A stretch of DNA of 64,000 bases from Bauldia sp965232525 (GTDB lineage: Bacteria > Pseudomonadota > Alphaproteobacteria > Rhizobiales > Kaistiaceae), in assembly GCF_965232525.1 (NCBI RefSeq), contig NZ_OZ246980.1:3038001-3102000 (forward strand), written 5' to 3'. A program made the translations under genes and the position numbers. How positions within the stretch are numbered: the stretch's first letter is position 1; the number at the start of each line of letters is the position of its first letter. This document shows, one piece after another, positions 16,732-25,159 of this stretch. A model generated the notes under the pieces. It was not told where the DNA came from and ran no database searches. It saw nothing but the letters and a program-made list of their open reading frames with translations.

Positions 16732-16920
16732 ATTCCCGCGCAGGCGGGAATCCAGAACGGCCGTTGCCATGGTGGCTCGAAAAGACTGAGTCCCCACCTG
16801 CGTGGGGACGATCGGCTCTGGGCATCTCGCCCACACGCCGTCCGCCCTTCGTCGACTCTGCTGATCGGTGCCATCCCGCCAAACGCCATGCCGGGCATCC
16901 ACGCGCACACCGCCGTCGTC
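16732..16920. repeat. cluster of short extragenic palindromes
   Basis: Contains ATTCCCGC-GCAG-GCGGGAAT (16732-16751), GTCCCCAC-CTGC-GTGGGGAC (16790-16809) and a partial CATGCCGGGCATCCACGCG copy near 16887. These are three different palindrome families within 190 bp. No coding sequence is supported between 16555 and 17000. Confidence 0.6.
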
Positions 16921-17000
16921 GACAATTCACGCCGCCACCTTGCCGATGTGGAGCGCATGCCCCACGGTGTCGCGCACGACAGCGACAGAGGAGGGCGCCG

Positions 17001-17336
17001 ATGATTTTCGTGACACAGGGCCGGTACACCGAGCACGCCATGGCCGGCATGCTCGAGCGTCCGGAGGACCGCAGGAGCGTGTTCCTGCAACTACTCGCCG
17101 ACGCCGATGTCCGGCTGATCGCCGACTACTGGACCATGGGCGAGTACGACTTCGTGATCATCGTCGAGGCCAAGGACGAAAAGACCTGGATGAACGTGCT
17201 CCTGCTTACCGCGGCGACCGGCGGCGTCTGTGATCTGCGCACCAGCGTTGCGATATCGCCGGAAGACGGCGAGGCGTCATTCGAAGCGGCGCGCAAGCTG
17301 CGGTCCTCCTTTCGCCCCGCCGGCGAACCGGAATAA
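17001..17336 (+). CDS. GYD domain protein
   Basis: 111 residues from ATG 17001, with GAGGAGGGCGCCG upstream. The sequence MIFVTQGRYTEHAMAGMLER and the WTMGEYDFVIIVEAKDEK segment match the small GYD-domain family, a ferredoxin-like fold of unknown biochemical role common in alphaproteobacteria. It ends 9 bp before the exchanger gene and is probably cotranscribed with it. Confidence 0.7.
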   Translation: MIFVTQGRYTEHAMAGMLERPEDRRSVFLQLLADADVRLIADYWTMGEYDFVIIVEAKDEKTWMNVLLLTAATGGVCDLRTSVAISPEDGEASFEAARKLRSSFRPAGEPE

Positions 17337-17345
17337 CCCAAACGC

Positions 17346-18389
17346 ATGATCGACTTCCGGGGCCTGCCGCTTCCCGTCAACCTTCTTGTCCTCGTGGTGT
17401 CGGCGGCCCTGGTGTGGGCGGCCGGAACCCGACTGGCGCAGTATGTCGACGGGATCGCCGAGCGCACCGGCATCGGTCGCGTCTTCGCCGGGTTCCTGTT
17501 GCTCGGCGGGGTGACCTCGCTGCCGGAACTGGCGACGGTGGTCACCGCCGCCTACAACGATCATCCCAACCTGGCGCTCGGCAGCATCCTCGGCAGCGTG
17601 TCGATGAATGTGCTGCTGCTGGCGCTGGCCGATTCCCTGATCGGTCGGGACTCGCTGACCTCTGTCGTCGCCCATCCGGCAACGCTGCTGCAGGGGACTC
17701 TCGGGATTGTCCTGCTCGGTGTCGTCGGTGCCGGCATCGTGGTCGGCGAGGTGGAGCTGTTCGGCCTTGGCGGCTGGTCGTTGGCACTGGTACCGCTGTT
17801 CATCCTCGCGGTGTGGATGGCGTCCCGCTACGAGAACCGGCCGACCTGGGTGGTGGCCGAGGGAAGCGCCGTCAGCCGCGCCGCACCGAAGGAGCCGGAA
17901 GGCGCCGGTCACTCGCTGACCGGGTTGGTCGTTCGCTCGACGGCCGCCGGCCTCGTCATCCTGTTCGCCGGCTATGTCCTGGCCGAGACCGGCGACGCCA
18001 TATCGGTTCAGACCGGCATCGGCCAGAGCATGGTCGGCTTCGTCCTGATCGGCCTGGTGACCTCGCTGCCGGAAATCAGCTCGATGGTCGGCGCCATCCG
18101 CCTTCATCGCTACGAGCTGGCGATTGGCGACATCTTCGGAACCAACCTGTTCGATCTGCTGTTGATCCCGATTGCCGACATCGCCTTTCGCCAGGGTGCG
18201 ATCCTGTCGACCGCCGGCCGGTTCGAGACGCTCGCCGTCTTCCTCGGCATGATCCTGACCGCGATCTACGTCGTCGGCCTGCTCGACCGCCGCAACCGTA
18301 CCGTCCTGCGCATGGGTTACGATTCGCTCGCGGCGATCCTGGTCTATTTCTTCGGCCTGTTTTTGCTGCAGACGATCGGCAGTGGGTGA
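17346..18389 (+). CDS. Ca2+/Na+ (CaCA family) cation exchanger
   Basis: 347-residue inner-membrane exchanger with the two inverted alpha-repeats of the family: GGVTSLPELATVVTAAYNDH with GSILGSVSMNVLLLALAD (residues about 56-97) and GLVTSLPEISSMVGAIRLHR with GDIFGTNLFDLLLIPIAD (about 236-280). The G-x-TSLPE and GS/GT-N motifs supply the ion-binding Glu and Asn. About ten transmembrane segments. The ion specificity (Ca2+/Na+ or H+) cannot be decided. Confidence 0.82.
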   Translation: MIDFRGLPLPVNLLVLVVSAALVWAAGTRLAQYVDGIAERTGIGRVFAGFLLLGGVTSLPELATVVTAAYNDHPNLALGSILGSVSMNVLLLALADSLIGRDSLTSVVAHPATLLQGTLGIVLLGVVGAGIVVGEVELFGLGGWSLALVPLFILAVWMASRYENRPTWVVAEGSAVSRAAPKEPEGAGHSLTGLVVRSTAAGLVILFAGYVLAETGDAISVQTGIGQSMVGFVLIGLVTSLPEISSMVGAIRLHRYELAIGDIFGTNLFDLLLIPIADIAFRQGAILSTAGRFETLAVFLGMILTAIYVVGLLDRRNRTVLRMGYDSLAAILVYFFGLFLLQTIGSG

Positions 18390-18452
18390 GGGGACTTGTG
18401 GAAAAGCGGCGGGCATGTTGACCGGGCCGCAGCGGATGATGACCCTGACGCC

Positions 18453-18884
18453 ATGACGCTCCATCTCATCAAGCTCTGCGTCGGCGTCGATACGGTCGAC
18501 GATCTCGCCGTCTGGGTCGACCATCATGCGGCCGAGGCCCGCCGCGCCGGCAAGCCGCCGCGGCACGTCCATGTCACCCGCATGGTGCCGAAGCGCGCCG
18601 CCGACCTGCTCGACGGCGGATCGCTCTACTGGGTGATCAAGGGAAACATCCAGGTCCGCGAGCGCCTCATCGACATCGAGCCGTTCACCGACAAGGACGG
18701 CATTCACCGCTGCCGGATCGTGATGGAGCCGAAGCTGATCGTGACCGACTGGCAGCCCCGGCGTCCGTTTCAGGGGTGGCGCTACCTGAAGGCGGCCGAT
18801 GCGCCGGCCGACCGGAAGCGCGGCAGCGGCAATTCTCTGCCGGCGGCGCTCGCCGCCGAGCTCGCTGAACTCGGTTTGCGCTAG
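18453..18884 (+). CDS. DUF1489 family protein
   Basis: 143 residues from ATG 18453 (MTLHLIKLCVGVDTVDDLAV). The sequence HVTRMVPKRAADLLDGGSLY and WVIKGNIQVRERLIDIEP is typical of DUF1489, a conserved alphaproteobacterial cytoplasmic family of unknown function. It converges on panC with a 4-bp overlap of stop codons (18881-18884). Confidence 0.78.
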   Translation: MTLHLIKLCVGVDTVDDLAVWVDHHAAEARRAGKPPRHVHVTRMVPKRAADLLDGGSLYWVIKGNIQVRERLIDIEPFTDKDGIHRCRIVMEPKLIVTDWQPRRPFQGWRYLKAADAPADRKRGSGNSLPAALAAELAELGLR

Positions 18885-19750
18885 CCGGAGACGTGGCCCG
18901 GCGGATTGTCGACCGGCACATTGTCGATCAGCCGGGTGGTTCCGAGCCATGCGGCAACGAGCAGTCGGAGGGGCTCTGACCGCACGTCGGTGACTTCCGC
19001 CAACGTATCCGCGTTGCGGAGCGCCAGGTAGTCGACGTCGTGCTCGACACCCAGGTGTCGCCGCGTCGCGGCCAGTGTCGCGGCGACGTCGGCGCCCGTC
19101 GCGATGGCTGTCGCGGCTGTCCTGAGGGCGTCGTAGAGGCCCGGGGCGACTGCTCGCTCCTCCGGGCTCAGGTACTGATTGCGGGAGGAAAGCGCCAATC
19201 CGTCGGGTTCGCGCACGGTCGGACAGCCGAGCACGTCGATCGGGATCGCCAGATCCGCAACCATCCGCCTAACCACTTGAAGTTGCTGGTAATCTTTCTC
19301 GCCGAAGACGGTCAGATCGGCGCCGGTAGCAAGGAACAATTTGGCGACGATCGTCGCAACCCCTTGAAAAAAATGAGGTCTGTGGTCGGTTTCGAGCCCG
19401 AGCGCCGGCCCGGAGACCGAAACCGTCGTCGCCGCCCCCTCAGGGTACATTTCCGCGACCGTCGGCATGAACGCCGAGTCGACTCCGGCCTCCGCTAACA
19501 TATTGAGATCACGGTCGGAATCGCGCGGGTACGCGGCAAAATCCTCGTTTGGCGCGAACTGAGTCGGATTGACGAAGATCGACACGACCACCTGATCCGC
19601 ATGCGCCTTCGCCTTTTCGATCAGCGCCAGATGCCCCTGATGGAGCGCCCCCATCGTCGCGACGAAGCCGGTGGTAAGCCCGGCTTTCCGCCATTCCGTC
19701 GTCCGGCGGCGTGCTTCCGCGATGGTTGTGTCGATCGGAACGGATGTCAT
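18881..19750 (-). CDS. panC: pantothenate synthetase
   Basis: Condenses pantoate and beta-alanine with ATP to form pantothenate. The 289-residue protein has the family signatures ATMGALHQGHLALI (nucleotidyltransferase HxGH), SIFVNPTQFAPNEDF, FGEKDYQQL and VREPDGLALSSRNQYL. Length and order are normal. No panB lies adjacent. The translation start at 19750 is close to the divergent mipZ. Confidence 0.93.
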   Translation of the reverse strand: MTSVPIDTTIAEARRRTTEWRKAGLTTGFVATMGALHQGHLALIEKAKAHADQVVVSIFVNPTQFAPNEDFAAYPRDSDRDLNMLAEAGVDSAFMPTVAEMYPEGAATTVSVSGPALGLETDHRPHFFQGVATIVAKLFLATGADLTVFGEKDYQQLQVVRRMVADLAIPIDVLGCPTVREPDGLALSSRNQYLSPEERAVAPGLYDALRTAATAIATGADVAATLAATRRHLGVEHDVDYLALRNADTLAEVTDVRSEPLRLLVAAWLGTTRLIDNVPVDNPPGHVSG

Positions 19751-19869
19751 CGGACGGGGCTTGAATCGATGTGATTACAGGGCCTTATACGGGAAACCGC
19801 AGGGTATTGACCAATTCTTCGCGATTGCCGCGCATCCTGCGACCCGGGCAATAGTCGATCGGAGGGGCC

Positions 19870-20775
19870 ATGGCTGGGGGACCGAAGTCGCCGACATCGG
19901 CGCATCTGATCGTTCTCGGCAACGAGAAGGGCGGCTCCGGCAAGTCGACAACCGCGGTACATCTGATCGTCGCCCTGCTCAAGGCCGGCTACCGGGTCGC
20001 TTCCGTCGACACCGATAGCCGCCAGCTCTCGCTGACCCGCTACATCGAAAACCGGGCTCGATTCGCCCGCGAGCGCGGCATTCTCCTTGAGATTCCAACC
20101 CACTACGTCGCGCGGCTGGCGGCCGGCCAAACCGTCAGCGGGATCGAGGCGCAGGAATTCGCGAATTATGTCGACATCATCGACCGGGTCGAGAGCGACT
20201 TCGATTACGTGGTGGTCGATACACCTGCCAACGATTCGTATCTCATGCGTCTCAGCCACGCGATGGCGGACACGCTGATCACGCCGATCAACGACAGCCT
20301 CGTCGATCTCGATCTGCTGGGCGGCGTCGCTGACGGCGGAGACCAACCCAACCCGGCGGGGCATTACGCCGAACTGGTGGCCGCGGCGCGACGCCAACGC
20401 CAGCAGGTCGACGGTGTGCTGATGGACTGGATCGTGGTCCGCAACCGGCTGTCGATGCTGTCCTCCCGCAACCAGCAGACCTTGCTGTCAGCGCTCGAAT
20501 CGCTTGCGGCCGTCCACAGCTTCCGCCTCGCGAATGGCATCTCGGAGCGCGTCGTGTTCCGTCAATTCTTCGCGAGCGGCCTGACCGCACTCGACACCCT
20601 CGACCTCGCCACGCAGGGCGTTGAGCCGACCATCTCCCATCTCGCCGCCCGGCACGAAATCCGCGATCTTGTCGCGATGCTGGGACCGCCGCCCGCCGAA
20701 CGTGTAGAACGCGCCACGGTTCTCCCCGCAGCGGTGCCGCAATCGCGCCGTCAGTTGGCGTCGGTTGGCGAATAG
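19870..20775 (+). CDS. mipZ: MipZ, ParA-type ATPase that positions the division plane
   Basis: 301 residues. The deviant Walker A GNEKGGSGKSTTAVHLIVAL (residues 18-37) and DSRQLSLTRYIENR match the alphaproteobacterial MipZ subgroup, as do FDYVVVDTPAND and the SLVDLDLLG segment. MipZ forms a bipolar gradient from ParB and inhibits FtsZ polymerisation away from midcell. It is followed in the same direction by VWA and J-domain genes (98-bp gap), a possible operon. Start ATG 19870 follows GGAGGGGCC. Confidence 0.88.
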   Translation: MAGGPKSPTSAHLIVLGNEKGGSGKSTTAVHLIVALLKAGYRVASVDTDSRQLSLTRYIENRARFARERGILLEIPTHYVARLAAGQTVSGIEAQEFANYVDIIDRVESDFDYVVVDTPANDSYLMRLSHAMADTLITPINDSLVDLDLLGGVADGGDQPNPAGHYAELVAAARRQRQQVDGVLMDWIVVRNRLSMLSSRNQQTLLSALESLAAVHSFRLANGISERVVFRQFFASGLTALDTLDLATQGVEPTISHLAARHEIRDLVAMLGPPPAERVERATVLPAAVPQSRRQLASVGE

Positions 20776-20873
20776 CGGTTGCTTCGCGCGCTATCAGTGC
20801 CACATTTCCCATGAAGATAGGGGTCTGGCGCCTGGCGGCTCGCCGCCTGGTGCCGTGAAAAGGCACACTGGCC

Positions 20874-21602
20874 ATGAGTTCCGAAAGCAAACGCACTCCG
20901 GTCGATCCAGGCGCGGCGAAGTCGCCGACCACCCGATCGGATCACAAGGATATCGATGCCTTCCTGAAACAGGCGCGGACGATCGGGGCGCCCGTCGAGG
21001 GCCGTGGGCGGCTGATCTTTGCCCTCGACGCCACGATGAGCCGTCAGCCGATGTGGGACACCGCCTGTCGCCTGCAGGCGGAGATGTTCGACGCTGCCGG
21101 CAAGACCGGCGGGCTCGACGTCCAGCTCGTCTACTACCGCGGCTTCAACGAATGTCGCGCAAGCCGCTGGGTCGGTGAGACCACCGCGCTCAGAAACCTG
21201 ATGACCGGTATTCAGGTTCGCGGCGGACATACCCAGATCGGCAAGGTGCTCAGCCATGCGCGGCGGGAAACCAAAAAGCAGAAGGTCGGTGCACTCGTCT
21301 TCGTCGGCGACGCAATCGAGGAGCCGATCGATACGCTTGCCGCAAAGGCCGGCGAGCTGGGATTGCTGGGCTTGCGTGCCTTCATGTTCCAGGAAGGGCG
21401 CGACGCGATGGTCGAGCAGGGCTTCAGGGAGATCGCCCGCTTGACCGGGGGCGCTTACGCCCGGTTTGACACCAATGCTGCCGGCCAACTGGCCGAACTC
21501 CTGAAGGCGGCGGCGATCTACGCCGCCGGAGGTATCAAGGCTCTGGAGACGAAGGGTGGAAGCAGCAGCCGGCTTCTGCTCGAACAAATGCGATCGCGCT
21601 GA
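20874..21602 (+). CDS. VWA-domain protein of unknown function
   Basis: 242 residues. The von Willebrand A-like domain begins at RLIFALDATMSRQPMWDTAC; DATMS at residues 52-56 fits the DxTxS MIDAS metal site. Later segments GLDVQLVYYRGFNECRASRW and GALVFVGDAIEE complete a VWA-like fold. No signal peptide or membrane segment, so cytoplasmic. The stop overlaps the next start by 1 nt (TGATG), suggesting coupling to the J-domain gene. Role unknown; its placement links it to MipZ and the J-domain protein. Confidence 0.68.
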   Translation: MSSESKRTPVDPGAAKSPTTRSDHKDIDAFLKQARTIGAPVEGRGRLIFALDATMSRQPMWDTACRLQAEMFDAAGKTGGLDVQLVYYRGFNECRASRWVGETTALRNLMTGIQVRGGHTQIGKVLSHARRETKKQKVGALVFVGDAIEEPIDTLAAKAGELGLLGLRAFMFQEGRDAMVEQGFREIARLTGGAYARFDTNAAGQLAELLKAAAIYAAGGIKALETKGGSSSRLLLEQMRSR

Positions 21603-22312
21603 TGGTATTCTATCTCTTCGCCGGTGTCGGTGCTCTGCTCGCGCTTCTGGCGCTCGGCCGGGCGTTCGTCGGTGCCGACCCGCAGGCACTGGTTCGCCTG
21701 TTCCGCTACATCCTCGGGATCGGCATGATCGTTTTCGGCGGCGTGCTGACCCTGGCGCGGCAGTTCGGTCTCGGACTGCCGTTGATCGCGCTGGGGGTAT
21801 CCGCACTTAGCCTCGGCCGCATCGGACCGATCGATCTCGGTGGCGGACGCCGATCGTCGGGTCAGAAGTCGAAGGTCCGCTCGGCCTATCTCGAAATGGA
21901 ACTCGATCACGATACCGGCGACATGGCCGGTCGGGTAATGGGCGGTGATTTCGAGGGCCGTTGGCTCGACGACCTCGACGTGCCGGAGCTTCAGACGCTG
22001 TCACGCGAGATATCGCGCGATGCGGAGAGCCTGGCCTTACTCGAGGCCTATCTCGACCGCCGAATCCCCGGTTGGCGAGAAGACGGTGAGGGCGATTCCG
22101 CAGCGGGGGCGGGCAGCCCGCCGAATACGGGCCCCATGACTGACGAGGAGGCCTATGAGATCCTTGGCCTTGCGCCCGGCGCCAGTGAATCCGAAATCCG
22201 CCGTGCGCACCGAACGCTGATGAAAGGTGTCCACCCCGATCAGGGTGGCTCGACGTTCCTGGCGGCGAAAATCAACGAAGCTAAGGACAGGCTTTTGAGC
22301 AGACATCGGTGA
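21602..22312 (+). CDS. membrane-anchored J-domain (DnaJ/TIM14-like) protein
   Basis: 236 residues with hydrophobic segments near residues 3-22 (FYLFAGVGALLALLALGRAF) and 35-75, then a soluble region and a C-terminal J domain (about 178-235: YEILGLAPGASESEIRRAHR, HPDQGG). The HPD motif is intact, so stimulation of a DnaK-type ATPase is expected at the membrane, as for TIM14-like and DjlA-type co-chaperones. Last gene of the mipZ-VWA-J cluster. Confidence 0.78.
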   Translation: MVFYLFAGVGALLALLALGRAFVGADPQALVRLFRYILGIGMIVFGGVLTLARQFGLGLPLIALGVSALSLGRIGPIDLGGGRRSSGQKSKVRSAYLEMELDHDTGDMAGRVMGGDFEGRWLDDLDVPELQTLSREISRDAESLALLEAYLDRRIPGWREDGEGDSAAGAGSPPNTGPMTDEEAYEILGLAPGASESEIRRAHRTLMKGVHPDQGGSTFLAAKINEAKDRLLSRHR

Positions 22313-22366
22313 GTCCGTTACGCGTTACCAAAAGGACCCTGTACGCACCGGCTACGTTTCGCGTGT

Positions 22367-23896
22367 TCATTCCGCGATTGCGTAACAGGCGAATTTCTTC
22401 GTCGTCAGATGCGCGCAAGCAGCGCGGGCTTCATGTTTGTCGGCGAAGCCGCCGAACCGCGCGCGGTAGAGCGTCTTGGCGTCCTTGACGACCGGTTCCG
22501 TGTAGGGCGACGCGTCGGCCAGAACGGCGGCGCCGGAGGCATGGGCACGCGACAGCAGTTCAAGCGCCGCGGCATGCGACGGTGCGGCGGCGATCTGAAT
22601 CTTCCACCCTGGCGGTGCCTCGACGGCGAGAGCCATCGCTGCCGGATCGGCGGCTGGCTGCGGAGCCTCTATGGCGGCGAGAGCCATCGGTTCCGGATCA
22701 GCGATTGGCGCCGGCGTCTCAACGGCAGCGAAGGCCATCGGTTTCGGATCAGCGACGGACGGCGGCGCCTCGACGACCACCATTGGCTCGGCCTTTGCAA
22801 TGACATCCTCGATCGCCGACGGTGCTGAGCCCATTGGTACGACGGCTGCGGTTTTTGCCGGCTTGACTTCCACGAAGGCGATTAGGTCGTCCGGGATCTC
22901 GCCCTGCGCCTGGAACTCGGGCGGCAGGATCGCCGCGACCGAAGTCACAGCGCCGGTCTCGATATCGGACTCAGTCAGCGGACGCAGGCGCGGAAGTGGA
23001 AGACTGGCGATGTCGATGCCACCCGACGGCATGATTCGCGCTACCAACTGTGGGCCGGTCGAAGCCCTTGGCAGGTGTTTCCTGACCAGCCCCGCCATGC
23101 GCTCGTTGCGCGCGGCGCCGCTCGATCCTCCAAGAACCACGGCGACCACACGACGGTCCTTAGTATTGACCGAGGTGACGAGGTTGAAGCCGGAGGCGCG
23201 GATGTAGCCGGTCTTGATCCCATCGACGCCGGTGATCTTGCCGAGCAGCCGATTGTGGTTGCCGATCTTCTGGCCGCGATAGGTGAAGGTCCGCGTCTTG
23301 AAATAGTGGAAGTGATGCGGAAAGCGGTCCTGAATCGCGCGGCCAAGGATGGCCATGTCGCGAGCCGTGGTGACCTGGGAGGAGTTCGGCAGGCCAGACG
23401 CATTGCGAAACGTCGTCTGCTTCATCCCCAGCTGGCGAGCCCTGCGAGTCATGTCGGCGGCGAACCCGCTTTCGGTTCCCCCGAGATACTCGCCGATCGC
23501 CGCCGCTATGTCGTTTGCCGATCGCGTAACCAGTGAAAGGATCGCGTCCTTGACCGCGATTGTCTGACCCGGCTTAAGACCGAGCTTCGAAGGCGGCTGG
23601 CCGGCAGCATGCTTGGAAATCGGAATCCGCGTCGACAAGTTCACACGACCGCTGTCCATGGCCTCGAACAGCATGTAGAGGGTCATGATCTTGGTCAGCG
23701 ACGCCGGATAGGTGCGTTTGTCGGCGTTGCTTGAATAAAGGACCTTGCCGGTCTTTGCGTCGACGACGAGCGCTGCCTTGACCGGCGCCGCCTGCGCGTC
23801 GACCGCACCGACGACGGCGATCGAGAGGGCAAGGCCGGTCGCTCCGAATGTTCGGACCAAACGACGACGAAGCCCCTGGAACTGTTTGGGTATCAA
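22367..23896 (-). CDS. D-alanyl-D-alanine carboxypeptidase with C-terminal SPOR domain
   Basis: Low-molecular-mass PBP that trims peptidoglycan stem peptides in the periplasm. The catalytic set is complete: SxxK in PASLTKIM, SxN in RSAND and KTG in GIKTGYIR. A Pro/Ala-rich linker with repeated ADPxPMA units leads to a C-terminal SPOR domain (WKIQIAAAPSHAAALELLSR, RARFGGFADKHEA) that binds denuded septal glycan. The TTG at 23896 (MIPKQFQGLRRRLVRTFG) is preferred because it has CGGAG upstream and gives a normal signal peptide; in-frame ATGs at 23983 and 23962 would add an unusual hydrophilic leader. Confidence 0.82.
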   Translation of the reverse strand: MIPKQFQGLRRRLVRTFGATGLALSIAVVGAVDAQAAPVKAALVVDAKTGKVLYSSNADKRTYPASLTKIMTLYMLFEAMDSGRVNLSTRIPISKHAAGQPPSKLGLKPGQTIAVKDAILSLVTRSANDIAAAIGEYLGGTESGFAADMTRRARQLGMKQTTFRNASGLPNSSQVTTARDMAILGRAIQDRFPHHFHYFKTRTFTYRGQKIGNHNRLLGKITGVDGIKTGYIRASGFNLVTSVNTKDRRVVAVVLGGSSGAARNERMAGLVRKHLPRASTGPQLVARIMPSGGIDIASLPLPRLRPLTESDIETGAVTSVAAILPPEFQAQGEIPDDLIAFVEVKPAKTAAVVPMGSAPSAIEDVIAKAEPMVVVEAPPSVADPKPMAFAAVETPAPIADPEPMALAAIEAPQPAADPAAMALAVEAPPGWKIQIAAAPSHAAALELLSRAHASGAAVLADASPYTEPVVKDAKTLYRARFGGFADKHEARAACAHLTTKKFACYAIAE

Positions 23897-24142
23897 GCTA
23901 TCGAACTCCGCACCGTCTGCGACGTTTCTCGCCGCGCGCCTCGTCCCTGTGTCAGGGGCCATCGAACACAACAACCACCACATCCAGCAACACGCGATGG
24001 CTGGATGGTCTCATCCCCTGACGCGAAACACCGACCAAATCGCGGCACAGTCCCCAAATGCCGCCGGCCAGCGTCGTCAATAACGCTATGGAGACGAGGT
24101 TACAAATCCGTAAAGCCGGCATCAATGCGGCACGAAAGTGAT

Positions 24143-24193
24143 ATTGTGCGCTGCACAATTTACGCTTGACACCTATGCTGCGGTGCACATATC
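24143..24193 (+). promoter_or_regulatory. phasin promoter with upstream palindrome
   Basis: A TTGACA -35-like hexamer at 24166-24171 and a weak -10-like CATATC about 16 bp later precede the phasin gene. Just upstream is ATTGTGC-GCT-GCACAAT (24143-24159), a perfect 7-bp dyad. TGC-rich dyads are known PhaR targets at phasin genes, so autoregulated control by PhaR is plausible; no phaR gene lies in the window. Confidence 0.4.
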
Positions 24194-24245
24194 TGGTGCC
24201 AGAAATGGACGCGGCCAGGCGCCGCACATGCGAGGGACGACACCG

Positions 24246-24581
24246 ATGATGATGAACCCATTCGAGAACTTCCAGAAATTCGGCCAGGACAACGTCGATA
24301 TAGCGGTCGAGAGCGCGGATGCTGTCAGCAAGGGCTTCCAGGCCCTGGCGACCGAGGCGGCGGACTATTCCAAGACCGCTTTCGAGGCGAGTGCGTCGGC
24401 TGCGACCAAGATGCTTGCCGCCGGCAGTCTCGATAAGGCGATGGAAGTCCAGGCCGAGTTCGTTCGGTCGGCCTACGAAGGCTATGTCGGTCAGGCCACC
24501 AAGGTGGGCGAGATCGTTTCAGGGATGGCGAAGGACGCCTACAAGCCCTACGAGACGTTTTTCTCGCGAGTGAACGGCTGA
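24246..24581 (+). CDS. phasin family protein
   Basis: 111 residues from ATG 24246 (MMMNPFENFQKFGQDNVDIA), after GAGGG. Amphipathic alpha-helical sequence with few Cys or Pro, and segments AVSKGFQALATEAADYSKTA and QAEFVRSAYEGYVGQATKVG typical of the Phasin_2 family coating polyhydroxyalkanoate granules. Two further in-frame ATGs follow directly. A strong terminator lies 45 bp downstream. Confidence 0.8.
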   Translation: MMMNPFENFQKFGQDNVDIAVESADAVSKGFQALATEAADYSKTAFEASASAATKMLAAGSLDKAMEVQAEFVRSAYEGYVGQATKVGEIVSGMAKDAYKPYETFFSRVNG

Positions 24582-24626
24582 CAACAACTCCATAGAGATA
24601 CACCTCGCACTTCGATGCGAGGAGTC

Positions 24627-24652
24627 GGGCCCGGCTTGCCGGGCCCTTTTTT
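24627..24652 (+). terminator. rho-independent terminator after phasin gene
   Basis: Perfect 8-bp stem GGGCCCGG/CCGGGCCC with loop CTTG followed by six T. A second hairpin, CCTCGCA/TGCGAGG at 24603-24622, precedes it. Confidence 0.85.
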
Positions 24653-24821
24653 GTGGCCTCCACCACGGTTGGATTTGCCCAACGAGCCACCTAGATATGA
24701 TTGGTGAAGACGTCATCGTGGTCTCTTCGTTTCCGGGGCGGGAATTTTCGACGGAAGTGCATTGCACCTCTGGGGATTTGCGGTCAGGATTCGAAAGGTG
24801 CTTGAGTGACGAACCGACACG

Positions 24822-25151
24822 ATGAGCAATGTGAATCGACGCCCGGACGATGGCGACGCGGGGACGGGTGTCGCGACCAAGACGAGACCACAGACCAAGC
24901 GCCCAAGTCTGTACCGGGTGCTTCTCCTCAACGACGACTACACACCGATGGAGTTCGTCGTCCACGTGTTGGAGCGCTTCTTTCAGAAGGGGCGTGAGGA
25001 GGCGACGCGGATCATGCTGCATGTGCATCAGCACGGCGTCGGGGAGTGCGGCGTCTTCACGTTTGAGGTGGCGGAGACCAAGGTGACACAGGTGATGGAT
25101 TTCGCCCGTAAGCACCAACATCCGCTACAGTGCGTTATGGAAAAGAAGTGA
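24822..25151 (+). CDS. clpS: ClpS adaptor of the ClpAP protease
   Basis: 109 residues with a disordered N-terminal tail and the ClpS core YRVLLLNDDYTPMEFVVHVL, followed by GREEATRIMLHVHQHGVGEC. The NDDYTPMEFV segment forms the N-degron pocket; delivers N-end rule substrates to ClpA. Directly upstream of clpA, 8 bp from its GTG start. Confidence 0.92.
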   Translation: MSNVNRRPDDGDAGTGVATKTRPQTKRPSLYRVLLLNDDYTPMEFVVHVLERFFQKGREEATRIMLHVHQHGVGECGVFTFEVAETKVTQVMDFARKHQHPLQCVMEKK

Positions 25152-25159
25152 GGTCTTCC

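Noticed and set aside
17277..18950. 557-codon minus-strand open frame
   Set aside because: Antisense to the cation exchanger and DUF1489 genes, which carry real family motifs.
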